Shown here one piece after another: positions 55,401-64,000 of a DNA stretch of 64,000 bases (positions are counted from its first letter, which is position 1; every line of letters begins with the position of its first letter). The DNA is taken from positions 62,001 through 126,000 of the forward strand of contig JANLFU010000002.1 of assembly GCA_024653215.1 (NCBI GenBank), read 5' to 3'. The stretch comes from Candidatus Saccharicenans sp. (GTDB lineage Bacteria > Acidobacteriota > Aminicenantia > Aminicenantales > Saccharicenantaceae). Both the position numbers and the translations under genes were made by a program. A model generated the notes under the pieces. The model did not search any database. It saw only the letters and a list, made by a program, of their open reading frames with translations, and was not told the DNA's origin.

Positions 55401-55939
55401 AAAGCCGCCCGGCTTTACCTGAGAGGAATTTAGCAGAAGCTTCCGGCTTTTTTCCTTTAAGCTCGTGGTGATTTGATAAACTTCAGGTGGTTGCCGGGTC
55501 GCCCTGGAAAGCGAGGTAACTGGCTTGTTACCAGAAGTGGACCGGCCACGAGGAATTTAATTTTTTGAGCTTCCTGGTGCTGCTGGCTATCCTTTTTTCT
55601 TGATTCCCGCCGGAAAATGAAATAGCCCCACCCGGTGGCTAGTCGGGCAAGTCGACTTTATCGAGGGGATAGCTCTGTCTTTTTCAAGTTTTCTGCTGAG
55701 GAATCCGGCCCTCATGGACTGTGAACTGCCCGGAGCGTCTTGAGCTTCCGGCCGGGAAAAAAGACCCGGCCCTCTTTCCCGCGAATAGCAAGAGGGTCGG
55801 ACTCCGGCCTGGGGAGAAAGGCCGCTGGTTTTAGCAGGAACCGGGGATTAATAGGTAAGAAAAGGGTAGCCACCAGGCAAGTTAAATTAAATTAAAAAAA
55901 GTAATACCTGATTATCAAGAAAATAAGGGAGGCGGCGGG

Positions 55940-56227
55940 TTACTCGGCCAGCTTGGTCAGCTTGGAAAGTTCCTCGTTGTAATACTTGCGGTAGAGGATT
56001 TCCCATTCCTGGGAACCTTCCTCGATCTGTTTTTTCTGGGCGGCTATCTTTTCCCTGGCCTTGCGGTCGAGCTGGTCGTAGAGCTTCATCTCCTCCTCGA
56101 TGGCCCTCTGGATGGTCAGCCGCACCTCGTTGGGCTCGTCCAGGAAATCCACCTGGTCGTTCTTGTAGAGAGCCTGCATCAGCAGCTTGGACAGGTGATG
56201 AATTTTTTCCTTGGACAGCCTGCTCAT
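55940..56227 (-). CDS. DUF507 family protein
   Basis: MSRLSKEKIHHLSKLLMQALYKNDQVDFLDEPNEVRLTIQRAIEEEMKLYDQLDRKAREKI. Confidence 0.88.
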   Translation of the reverse strand: MSRLSKEKIHHLSKLLMQALYKNDQVDFLDEPNEVRLTIQRAIEEEMKLYDQLDRKAREKIAAQKKQIEEGSQEWEILYRKYYNEELSKLTKLAE

Positions 56228-56505
56228 CAGATTACTATGTTCCTTTCCTTGGCCAGTTTGGTCTTGATCATTTTGAACATGGTCTGGTACTCGATGTTGC
56301 CCTTGCGAATTTCATCCATGTGCTTGTTCAGGATTTCCCGGACCTCCTGGTCCAGCTTGTCTTCCTTGATGAACTCTTCGGTGATGAGGTTGATAATTTC
56401 TTCCAGGACCCGGGTCTTGTCCTCGACCAGAATCTTCCCTTCTTTTATCAGTGCTCTTAATATTACGAATGATAAATGTTCTATCTGGTTCCTGTTTAGC
56501 CTCAT
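56227..56505 (-). CDS. DUF507 family protein (tandem paralog)
   Basis: MRLNRNQIEHLSFVILRALIKEGKILVEDKTRVLEEIINLITEEFIKEDKLDQEVREIL; TGATG overlap with the next gene. Confidence 0.88.
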   Translation of the reverse strand: MRLNRNQIEHLSFVILRALIKEGKILVEDKTRVLEEIINLITEEFIKEDKLDQEVREILNKHMDEIRKGNIEYQTMFKMIKTKLAKERNIVI

Positions 56506-56600
56506 CGCCTATATAAAATATATCAGCGCCGGTCAAATTTCAAGGACGGTTGTTAACTTTTTTTGAAATACGGTAAAAAAAATTGACATTAGCAGCCGGT

Positions 56601-57533
56601 TCAGTCGGTAGAACCGGCCTTAAGCACCAGTTCCGGGCGGAAGACCTGGCTCCCGGCCTCAAATCTGGCCAGGCCAAGCAGTCGGTTTCGCTCTGAAAAA
56701 ACGCGGAAAATGGGCTCCGCCTGGTGGCGGCTGGAGGCGAGTGAGGCCCGGTTGACCTGCCTCAGGCTAACCCCGTTGCCGTGGGCAAAGCTCCTTGCTC
56801 CCTGTTCATCCAGCCAGATGGCCGGATAGTCTGGAAGCAGCCTGTCCAGGGGAATAAGAAACCGGTCGTAGTCCTGATTTCGAGACAGCTCTTCAATTTT
56901 CTCCAGGCTGAGAGCTTCTTCCTCGGTATAAAGACCCGAGGCCACCCGTCTCAAGGCCGAAAGGTGGGCCCCGCAGCCCAGTTTCTGCCCGAGGTCGTGG
57001 GCCAGCGAGCGGATGTAGGTCCCCGCGGAACATTCCACCAGGAACCTGATTAGCGGCGGGCTGTAATCCAGGATTAAAAAGCGGTGGACCGTGACCCGGA
57101 CCGGGTTAAGCTCCAGCTTCAGGCCTTTTCTGGCCAGCCTGAAGGCCGGTTGACCGTTGACCTTCTTGGCCGAGTAGGGCGGGGGAAGCTGGCTGATTTC
57201 ACCAACAAAGGAAGAAGCTGCCTCCAGCAGTTTCTTTTCTTCCGGGAAGACGCAGCTTTCCGGGCCTTCCGGCTGCCCCTCGGAATCGTAGGTGTCGGTG
57301 GCCTGGCCCAGTTTGATTTCGCCGGTATAGGTCTTATCCGCCCCGGACAGGTAGGGGAAAAGGCGGGTGGCCTGCCCGACGGTTATCAGCAGCACTCCCG
57401 TGGCCAGGGGGTCGAGGGTGCCGGCGTGGCCGATTTTTTTGACCCTGAGAAACTTCCTTATTTTCAGGACAACGTCATGAGAGGTCAGGCCGGCCGGCTT
57501 GTCGACGACAATCAGGCCATCCATGGTTGGCAT
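56601..57533 (-). CDS. truB: tRNA pseudouridine(55) synthase
   Basis: GLIVVDKPAGLTSHDVVLKIRKFLRVKKIGHAGTLDPLATGVLLITVGQATRL. Confidence 0.97.
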   Translation of the reverse strand: MPTMDGLIVVDKPAGLTSHDVVLKIRKFLRVKKIGHAGTLDPLATGVLLITVGQATRLFPYLSGADKTYTGEIKLGQATDTYDSEGQPEGPESCVFPEEKKLLEAASSFVGEISQLPPPYSAKKVNGQPAFRLARKGLKLELNPVRVTVHRFLILDYSPPLIRFLVECSAGTYIRSLAHDLGQKLGCGAHLSALRRVASGLYTEEEALSLEKIEELSRNQDYDRFLIPLDRLLPDYPAIWLDEQGARSFAHGNGVSLRQVNRASLASSRHQAEPIFRVFSERNRLLGLARFEAGSQVFRPELVLKAGSTD

Positions 57534-57547
57534 GCTTGAGGCTGCTT

Positions 57548-58525
57548 TCAGCTCTTGGCCTTGTTCTTCCTGAGTATTTCTTCCACCGCCCTAGGAATTT
57601 CCTGCGACAGCTTTTCATATTCTCCGTAGACGGTAAAGCCGGCGGCGTGCATGTGACCGCCTCCGCCGTAGCTTTCAGCCACCAGGGCCGAGTTGGCCTG
57701 TCCCTTGGACCTCAGGCTGACCCGGAAGACTCCCGGCTCCATCTCCTTGAAGAAGATGACCATCTCCACGCCTTTAATTGAGCGGGCGATGGTGGTGATA
57801 TCTTCCACGTCAACATCTTTAAGGCCAACCTCCTCGATGTCCCGGCGAAACATGGACAGCATGGCCAGGTTGCCGGCCGGGTTCATTTTCAGGCTGGTCA
57901 GCACCTTGCCCAGCAGCCTGACCTTGGCCGCGGTGTTGTTATTTAGCAGCTTTTCGGCGATGGCGTTGGGATTGGCCCCGGACTCGGCCAGCCGGTAGCA
58001 GGTATAGAGCGCCCTGGCGCTGGTGTTGGAGAACTGGAAGGAGCCGGTATCGGAAAAGATGGCCGCGTACAGGAACTCGGCAATCCGCGGGGTGGGCTGG
58101 AGTCCCAGCGGTTCCAGCAGCTCGTAGACCATCTCGCCCACGGCCGAAGCCTCGGGGTCGATCCAGTTGAGGTCGGCGTAGGGTGAGTTGGAGTAATGGT
58201 GGTCGATGTTGATCTTCGGCAGGTGGTCAATTCCGGTCTGCCCGGAACGGGAGACGTCCACGCATTCCAGCAGGATGACCAGGTCCAGGCCTTCCGGGTC
58301 GATCTGTCCGCGTTTTATCCTGGCCGTTTCCGGGAACTCGTAGAAGGGAAAGGGCAGCGGGTCGTGGTTGACCACCTGGACTTTTTTACCCAGCAGGTCC
58401 AGCATCTCGGCCAGGGCCAGGCTGGTGTAGATGGAGTCGCCGTCGGGTCGGAGGTGGGAAGTGATGGCAATATGATGGCTGGTCTTGATTTTCCTGGCTA
58501 TCTCAAGTTTTATCGTCTGGCTCAT
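57548..58525 (-). CDS. nrnA: DHH/DHHA1 phosphoesterase, NrnA-like oligoribonuclease/pAp phosphatase
   Basis: IAITSHLRPDGDSIYTSLALAEML; NIDHHYSNSPYADLNWID; FSDTGSFQFSNTS; SYGGGGHMHAAGF. Confidence 0.92.
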   Translation of the reverse strand: MSQTIKLEIARKIKTSHHIAITSHLRPDGDSIYTSLALAEMLDLLGKKVQVVNHDPLPFPFYEFPETARIKRGQIDPEGLDLVILLECVDVSRSGQTGIDHLPKINIDHHYSNSPYADLNWIDPEASAVGEMVYELLEPLGLQPTPRIAEFLYAAIFSDTGSFQFSNTSARALYTCYRLAESGANPNAIAEKLLNNNTAAKVRLLGKVLTSLKMNPAGNLAMLSMFRRDIEEVGLKDVDVEDITTIARSIKGVEMVIFFKEMEPGVFRVSLRSKGQANSALVAESYGGGGHMHAAGFTVYGEYEKLSQEIPRAVEEILRKNKAKS

Positions 58526-58868
58526 TGTCCTTCAGCGAGTCGAGCAGGCGGTCGATTCTTTCTTCATAATCGGCCGTGAGGTCAAGCACAAAAATTAGCT
58601 CTGGATTATATCTTAAATTCAACCTGGTCGCAAGAAGCCGGCGGAAGTGCGGGGTCCTTTTCTGGAGGAGTTTCAGGATGGCTTCCCTTTTCTCTTTCTG
58701 CAGGACGGAAACCGCGATGCGGGCCGTCTTCAGGTCGGGCGGCATCTCCACCCCGGTCACGGTCAGGAAGCCGGTCATCTCCGGCAGCTCGTTGATCAGC
58801 AGGCGGCTGATTTCCTGCTGGATGAGCTGGCTGACTCTTTTCGGGCGGTAGGAACCTTCAGCGGGCAT
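58503..58868 (-). CDS. rbfA: Ribosome-binding factor A
   Basis: RPKRVSQLIQQEISRLLINELPEM..LTVTGVEMPPDLKTARIAVSVL..LRYNPELIFVLDLTADYEERIDRLLD. Confidence 0.94.
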   Translation of the reverse strand: MPAEGSYRPKRVSQLIQQEISRLLINELPEMTGFLTVTGVEMPPDLKTARIAVSVLQKEKREAILKLLQKRTPHFRRLLATRLNLRYNPELIFVLDLTADYEERIDRLLDSLKDNEPDDKT

Positions 58869-58880
58869 GGCTTTTTCCCG

Positions 58881-59162
58881 TCAGTAATAATTTAACTGGT
58901 GGCCGGAGAGCAGAGCTTCGGTGGTGGACCGGGCTTCATCCAGTATCCGGTTCAGCACCTGCTGGACCACGGCCTGCTGGCTGTTGACCGTGGCCACGGC
59001 CAGGACCGTCCGCTGCCAGCTTTCCTGGAAGGCGATTTCCGAGACCGAAACGTTGTAGCGATGCTTCAGGCGGTCGGTAAAGCTGTTGATGAAGCGGCGT
59101 TTTTCCTTCAGGGAATGAGAATATTCCAGGAAAAATTCCAGGGTCAGAACACCGACTATCAT
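58881..59162 (-). CDS. DUF503/YlxP family protein
   Basis: MIVGVLTLEFFLEYSHSLKEKRRFINSFTDRLKHRYNVSVSEIAFQESWQRTVLAVATV. Confidence 0.93.
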   Translation of the reverse strand: MIVGVLTLEFFLEYSHSLKEKRRFINSFTDRLKHRYNVSVSEIAFQESWQRTVLAVATVNSQQAVVQQVLNRILDEARSTTEALLSGHQLNYY

Positions 59163-59173
59163 GGGCGGGCCCC

Positions 59174-61339
59174 TTACTCGGGCCGGACTTTTTCCTTGAC
59201 GAAAGCTTCAATCACGTCGCCCGGCTGGACCGGGTCGGCCTTCTCCAGCCCGATACCGCACTCGTAGCCCTTGATGACCTCGGTCACGCTGTCCTTGAGG
59301 TGCTTGAGAGAGGAAATCCTGGTCTGGTAGAGAACTTCATTGCCGCGGATGACCCGGGCCTCGGCGTTCCTGACAATCTTGCCGTCGATGACCTGGCAGC
59401 CGAGGACCGTGCCCACCTTGGCGATCTGGAAAATCTTCTTGACCTGGGCCCGGCCGAGAACGGTTTCCTTGATGACCGGCTCCAGCATTCCGGCCACGGC
59501 CTTTTTCAGGTCGTCGGTCAGCTGGTAGATGATGCGGTAGAGCCTGATTTCCACCTTTTCGTTCTGGGCCAGCTCCTGGATCTTGGCAGGCACCTTGACG
59601 TTGTAACCGATGATGATGGCCCCGGAAGCCGAGGCCAGGAGGACATCGGCCTCGGTCACGTTGCCGGTTGAGGCCTGCAGGATGTTGATTTTGACCTTGT
59701 CGGTGCTGAGGGTCGGCAGCAATCCCCTGAGCACCTCGACCGAACCGTGGACGTCGGCCTTGATGATAACCGGGAGTTCCTTGGTCTGGCCCTTTTCAAT
59801 TTTCTTGAACAGGTCTTCCAGGGTCAGGGGGACTTCCTTGGCCTGGGGAGTTTTCTTCATCCGGGCGATCCGGAATTCGCAGATGCGGCGGGCGATTTCC
59901 AGGTCTGGCACCACCTGGAAGAAATTTCCGGCCTCGGGCACCTGGTCAAAGCCCAGGACCTCGACCGGGGTGGATGGCCCGGCGCTCTTGACCGGCTTGC
60001 CCCACTCGTCGAACAGGGCCCGGGCCTTGCCGTAGGTCAAACCGCAGATAAATGCCTGGCCGGGGGTGAGTGTGCCCAGCTGGACGATGACCGTGCCCAC
60101 CGGGCCTTTCTGGGGGTCAAGCCTGGATTCGAGGATAACGCCCTGGGCCGGGACGTAGGGATGGGACTTGAGCTCCAGGATGTCACCGAGCAGCAGGACC
60201 ATTTCCAGCAGCTCGTCTATGTTCTTTTTTTCCTTGGCCGAGATTTCCACACAGATGGTCTTGCCGCCCCACTCTTCCACGATCAGCCCTTCCTTGGCCA
60301 GCTGTTGCTTGACCCGCTCCGGGTTGGCCTCGGGCTTGTCTATTTTGTTGATGGCCACGATGATGGGCACGTTGGCCGCCTGGGCGTGGCTGATGGCTTC
60401 TTTTGTCTGGGGCATGACCCCGTCGTCGGCGGCCACGACCAGGATGACGATGTCGGTGAGCTGGGCTCCGCGGGCCCGGAGCTGGGTGAAGGCTTCGTGA
60501 CCCGGGGTGTCGATGAAGGTGATGTAACGGTTCTTGTAATTAACCCGGTAGGCCCCGATGTGCTGGGTGATTCCGCCTGCTTCGCGTTCGGCAATGTTGG
60601 AGGAGCGGATGGCATCCAGCAGGGTGGTCTTGCCGTGGTCAACGTGACCCATGATGGTCACCACCGGCGGCCTGGTCACCAGGTCGTTCTTGAGGCTGAA
60701 AGCCAGCTTCCTGATATCATGTTCCAGGGAAACCATTTCCAGGTCAACCTTGATAATCCTGGAGATGGCCTGGAGCAGCGATTCATCTATGAGATCAGAG
60801 GCTGCGGCGTCATAGCCGGCCGCCTGGAGATGGTCTATCAGGTCCTTGGGCTTTATCTTGAAGCGCTCGGCCAGGTCCTTGACCGAGATGCCTTCCTGGA
60901 TCTGGATTTTTGGCCGCGGCTTGGGAGCCGCCGGGGCCTTGGGAGCCGCGGGTTTAGCCGCCGGGGCAGCCGGTTTTTCCGGGGCCTGGGCCCTGGTGGC
61001 CGGCTCTGCCTTTGGTTCCGGGGCTGGTTTTGGCTGGGCCTGTGGCCCGGGGGCGGGCTCGGGCTTGTGTTCGGGTGCGGCCTTCGGAGCAGCCTTGGCG
61101 GCCGGTTGAGGCTTGGCCACTGCCGGCTGCGGTTTGCCGGCGGTGCCGGGTTTGGCTTCCTGGGCAGTCCTGGCGGCCGGAGCGGACGGGGCCTTGCCCT
61201 CAGCCGGGGCCTTTTTAGGGGCCGGCGTTCCGGCGGCCGCGGTCTTGGCTTCAGCCGCGGTCGAGGCCGGCTTTTTCTTGGTCTCGGCTTCTTTTTCGGC
61301 TTTGCCCTTGGTGGTGGTTTTGGTCTTGGTTTTGTCCAT
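59174..61339 (-). CDS. infB: Translation initiation factor IF-2
   Basis: [42 protein letters not shown]; Ala/Pro/Lys-rich N-terminal extension. Confidence 0.98.
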   Translation of the reverse strand: MDKTKTKTTTKGKAEKEAETKKKPASTAAEAKTAAAGTPAPKKAPAEGKAPSAPAARTAQEAKPGTAGKPQPAVAKPQPAAKAAPKAAPEHKPEPAPGPQAQPKPAPEPKAEPATRAQAPEKPAAPAAKPAAPKAPAAPKPRPKIQIQEGISVKDLAERFKIKPKDLIDHLQAAGYDAAASDLIDESLLQAISRIIKVDLEMVSLEHDIRKLAFSLKNDLVTRPPVVTIMGHVDHGKTTLLDAIRSSNIAEREAGGITQHIGAYRVNYKNRYITFIDTPGHEAFTQLRARGAQLTDIVILVVAADDGVMPQTKEAISHAQAANVPIIVAINKIDKPEANPERVKQQLAKEGLIVEEWGGKTICVEISAKEKKNIDELLEMVLLLGDILELKSHPYVPAQGVILESRLDPQKGPVGTVIVQLGTLTPGQAFICGLTYGKARALFDEWGKPVKSAGPSTPVEVLGFDQVPEAGNFFQVVPDLEIARRICEFRIARMKKTPQAKEVPLTLEDLFKKIEKGQTKELPVIIKADVHGSVEVLRGLLPTLSTDKVKINILQASTGNVTEADVLLASASGAIIIGYNVKVPAKIQELAQNEKVEIRLYRIIYQLTDDLKKAVAGMLEPVIKETVLGRAQVKKIFQIAKVGTVLGCQVIDGKIVRNAEARVIRGNEVLYQTRISSLKHLKDSVTEVIKGYECGIGLEKADPVQPGDVIEAFVKEKVRPE

Positions 61340-61359
61340 AGTCTATTCTTTAAGCTCTC

Positions 61360-62385
61360 TTATTCCTGGATTATTGAAATTTTCCAGCCGACCAGCTTGC
61401 TGGCCAGCCTGACGTTAATGCCCTTCTTGCCGATGGCCAGGGAGAACTGCTCCTTGTCCACATGGGCCTCCATCTCCTTGGCCTGCTTGTTACTGACCAC
61501 GATCTTGTTTATCCGGGCCGGGCTCAGGGCGGACTTGGCGTAAGCCTGGGGGTCGGCCGCCCACTCAATTATATCAATTTTTTCTCCGCCCAGCTCCTTG
61601 CTGATGGCCAGGATGCGGTTGCCCTTGACCCCGATGCAGGCCCCGACCGGGTCGATGTCCCGGTCCTGGCTGGCCACGGCCACCTTGGCCCTTTCTCCAG
61701 GCTGGCGGACCACGTCCTTGACCTGGATCGTCCCGGAAGCAATCTCCGGAATTTCCAGCTCCAGCAACTTCAGGAGAAAGCGGGGAGAGGTCCGGGAGAG
61801 CTGGACCTGGGGACCGCGAACGTTCTTCTGGACCTGGGTGATGACGGCCTTGACCAGGTCGCCCGGCCTGAACTCATCGCCTGGAAGTTTATCCTTGTTG
61901 GGGAGAAACACTTCCGCCCGGTTGACCTCGAGCACCGTGCCGTTATTCTCAAATCGCCTGACCACGCCGGTGACGATTTCGCCCATCCGGGGAGCGAATT
62001 CCTCGTAGACTTTCTCCTGCTCGGCGTCGCGGACCTTCTGGAAGATGACCTGCTTGGCGGCCTGGGCGGCAATCCGGCCCAGGGTTTCGGCCGGAAGCTC
62101 TATTTCAATTTCTTTCCCCAGCTTGGCTCCGGGGTCGTGAAGGACGGCTTCATCCTGGGATATTTCCCTGGCCGGGTCGGTGACTTCTTCCACCACCTTT
62201 TTTACCGCATAGACCCGAAGCTCGCTCTTTTCCGGCTTGAAGTCGACAACGATCTCCTCGCCCTTGTTGAAGAACTTGGCGGCGGCCAGGCGGAGCGATT
62301 CCTCGATGGCCTTGATGATGACCCGGGGCTGGACACCACGCTCCTTGCTGAGCTGGTTGATAGTGCTCCAAACGTTGACTTTCAT
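61360..62385 (-). CDS. nusA: Transcription termination/antitermination factor NusA
   Basis: GEIVTGVVRRFENNGTVLEVNRAEVFLPNKDKLPGDEFRPGDLVKAVI; VASQDRDIDPVGACIGVKGNRILAISKELGGEKIDIIEW. Confidence 0.96.
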   Translation of the reverse strand: MKVNVWSTINQLSKERGVQPRVIIKAIEESLRLAAAKFFNKGEEIVVDFKPEKSELRVYAVKKVVEEVTDPAREISQDEAVLHDPGAKLGKEIEIELPAETLGRIAAQAAKQVIFQKVRDAEQEKVYEEFAPRMGEIVTGVVRRFENNGTVLEVNRAEVFLPNKDKLPGDEFRPGDLVKAVITQVQKNVRGPQVQLSRTSPRFLLKLLELEIPEIASGTIQVKDVVRQPGERAKVAVASQDRDIDPVGACIGVKGNRILAISKELGGEKIDIIEWAADPQAYAKSALSPARINKIVVSNKQAKEMEAHVDKEQFSLAIGKKGINVRLASKLVGWKISIIQE

Positions 62386-62466
62386 TACCAGGTTTATCCT
62401 TCACCCGCATAAAACGGATATGAATTATATCTTAAAAGGGTAAAGGTTGCAATTGAACGGGAAAGG

Positions 62467-63819
62467 TCAGGCCGGCTCATCGGCCAGCTCGCCGTGCAGG
62501 CTGTATGGCCCGCAGCCGGTTATCCTGACTCTGACCATGCGGTTGCTGACGTCTTTCTCCGAGCGAAAGTTGACCACCTGGTAGCCTTCGTTCCGACCGG
62601 CATAGAGGTTGCCCTTCTTGCTGGCTCCGAGGCAGAGCACCCTGACCGTCCGGCCTACCAGGCTGCGGTTTAGCTCCAGCTGGATTTCTTTCTGCCTGGT
62701 CTGCAGCCTGACCAGGCGGTCTATCTTGACCTCTTCGGGCACGTCATCTTTCAGCCTGGAGGCGGCCGTCCTCGGCCGCGGGGAGTAGCGAAAGGAAAAG
62801 ATGTTGGCGAACCTGATTCTCTCCAGCAGGTCCATCGTTTGCTCAAAATCTTCCTCGGTCTCGGTGGGGAAACCGACGATGATATCCGTGCTCAGGCTGA
62901 TGTCCGGAAGCCGTGATTTCAGCCGGTCAATCTTTTCCAGGTAGTCGGCCCTGGTGTACTTCCGGTTCATCATTTCCAGGATGCGGTCGGATCCGGACTG
63001 GAGCGGCAGGTGAAGCTGGTGGCAGACCTTTCGGATTGAAGCCATGGCCTCGATGAGCTCCGGCCCGAAATCCCTGGGATGGGAGGTTATGAACCGGATC
63101 CACTCTATCCCCGAGATCTCGGCCACCCGGGCCAGCAGCTCGGGCAGTCCGGCCCCGGTTTCTGGGTCGCGGTAGGAGTTAACGTTCTGACCGAGAAGCT
63201 GCACTTCAAGGTAGCCGCGGTCGGAGAGAGACCTGACCTCTTCCAGGATGGAACGAAGCGGCCGGTACTTTTCCCGGCCCCGGACATAGGGCACCACACA
63301 GAAGGTGCAGAAGTTGTTGCAGCCTTCCATGATGGTGACGTAGGCCGAAACCCGGCTCTCCCGGGCTTCCGGGACGATGGGCAGGTCGGTCCAGTCTTTT
63401 TCCCAGGCAGTCAGGACCCGCCTTTCTTCCTGGAGATTTTTCAGGATGAGAGGAACCTCGGCGTACTGGTGTGGCCCGGCCACCAGGTCCAGGTAGGGAA
63501 ACTTCTTCAGCAATTTTTCCCGGTAGAGCTGGGCCACGCAGCCCAGGCAGGCCAGGACCGAACCCCGCCTTTCTTTCTGGTCCTTGAGCCGGCCCAGGTA
63601 GGAGAAAAGTTTCTCCACGGACTTTTCCCTGACGGCGCAGGTATTGACCAGGATGAAGTCGCTGTCCTCAGGATTTCTGGCTGGCCTGGCCCCGGCTGCC
63701 AGCAGCAGGCTGGCCAGGTGCTCGGAATCGTTGACGTTCATCTGGCAGCCGAAGGTGTGAATGTAAAAAGTCTTTCCGTCCAGCATCAGCTCACCGGTCT
63801 TTTCCATCGCTTGAGCCAT
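62467..63819 (-). CDS. miaB: tRNA-2-methylthio-N6-dimethylallyladenosine synthase MiaB (radical SAM methylthiotransferase)
   Basis: FYIHTFGCQMNVNDSEHLASLLLAAG; VTIMEGCNNFCTFCVVPYVRGREKYRPL (CxxxCxxC); TRAM-like C-terminus. Confidence 0.95.
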   Translation of the reverse strand: MAQAMEKTGELMLDGKTFYIHTFGCQMNVNDSEHLASLLLAAGARPARNPEDSDFILVNTCAVREKSVEKLFSYLGRLKDQKERRGSVLACLGCVAQLYREKLLKKFPYLDLVAGPHQYAEVPLILKNLQEERRVLTAWEKDWTDLPIVPEARESRVSAYVTIMEGCNNFCTFCVVPYVRGREKYRPLRSILEEVRSLSDRGYLEVQLLGQNVNSYRDPETGAGLPELLARVAEISGIEWIRFITSHPRDFGPELIEAMASIRKVCHQLHLPLQSGSDRILEMMNRKYTRADYLEKIDRLKSRLPDISLSTDIIVGFPTETEEDFEQTMDLLERIRFANIFSFRYSPRPRTAASRLKDDVPEEVKIDRLVRLQTRQKEIQLELNRSLVGRTVRVLCLGASKKGNLYAGRNEGYQVVNFRSEKDVSNRMVRVRITGCGPYSLHGELADEPA

Positions 63820-64000
63820 TATTATAGCCTAAACCGGGCCGGTTGGTTATGGGACAGGCGAGAACAAACGGGTGGAATTGCTTGTCAGGCCGGTTTAAGC
63901 CAATGAAATAATTAAATGAACATTTAAGATTCTGGACGGAAGCGGCTTTGTAAATTAATAACCTGATTAAATTAATAAAGTTTATGTTGGAAGAAGCTTT

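Noticed and set aside
59747-61543. 598-aa plus-strand ORF with Gly/Arg/Leu-rich segment
   Set aside because: Reverse complement of the Ala/Pro/Lys-rich IF2 N-terminus; low-complexity artefact.
1-64000. CRISPR array, prophage, transposon or defence island
   Set aside because: No regularly spaced repeats, cas, integrase, transposase, capsid or known defence gene families were recognised in the ORFs or intergenic sequence.

Overview
The window is a gene-dense, GC-rich bacterial chromosome segment with about 57 protein genes on both strands and one tRNA. I saw no rRNA, CRISPR array, transposase or prophage. Gene content and numerous secreted peptidases suggest an uncultured Acidobacteriota/Aminicenantes-like lineage; this is inference only.

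Main blocks:
- Partial archaeal/eukaryal-type proS, then pcm and a DUF192 gene.
- rpsO-pnp followed directly by three pseudopilin genes.
- Secreted amidohydrolase, M23, M24 and S9 peptidases.
- A duplicated ABC-2 exporter.
- A long minus-strand operon: three alkaline-phosphatase-superfamily (AP) proteins, a small RHH-like protein, an EMC3/TMCO1/DUF106-like membrane protein, an aminotransferase and an OmpH/Skp protein.
- A GH78/rhaA/rhaB rhamnose region with an HD-GYP gene and a HEAT-repeat gene between its parts.
- tRNA-Arg(ACG) next to an adenylate-kinase-like gene.
- cstA, an orphan exbD and an abundant-looking PKD/beta-barrel protein.
- A miaB-nusA-infB-ylxP-rbfA-nrnA-truB-like cluster with a tandem DUF507 pair.

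Most interesting candidates:
1. The operon of three AP paralogs plus an Oxa1-superfamily-like protein. The AP proteins appear to be targeted to different compartments, and the first gene has a near-leaderless consensus promoter.
2. A shared N-terminal module in the adjacent HD-GYP and HEAT-repeat proteins.
3. A 56-aa conserved-looking small protein absent from the ORF track.
4. A ~550-nt intergenic region with mutually exclusive hairpins.
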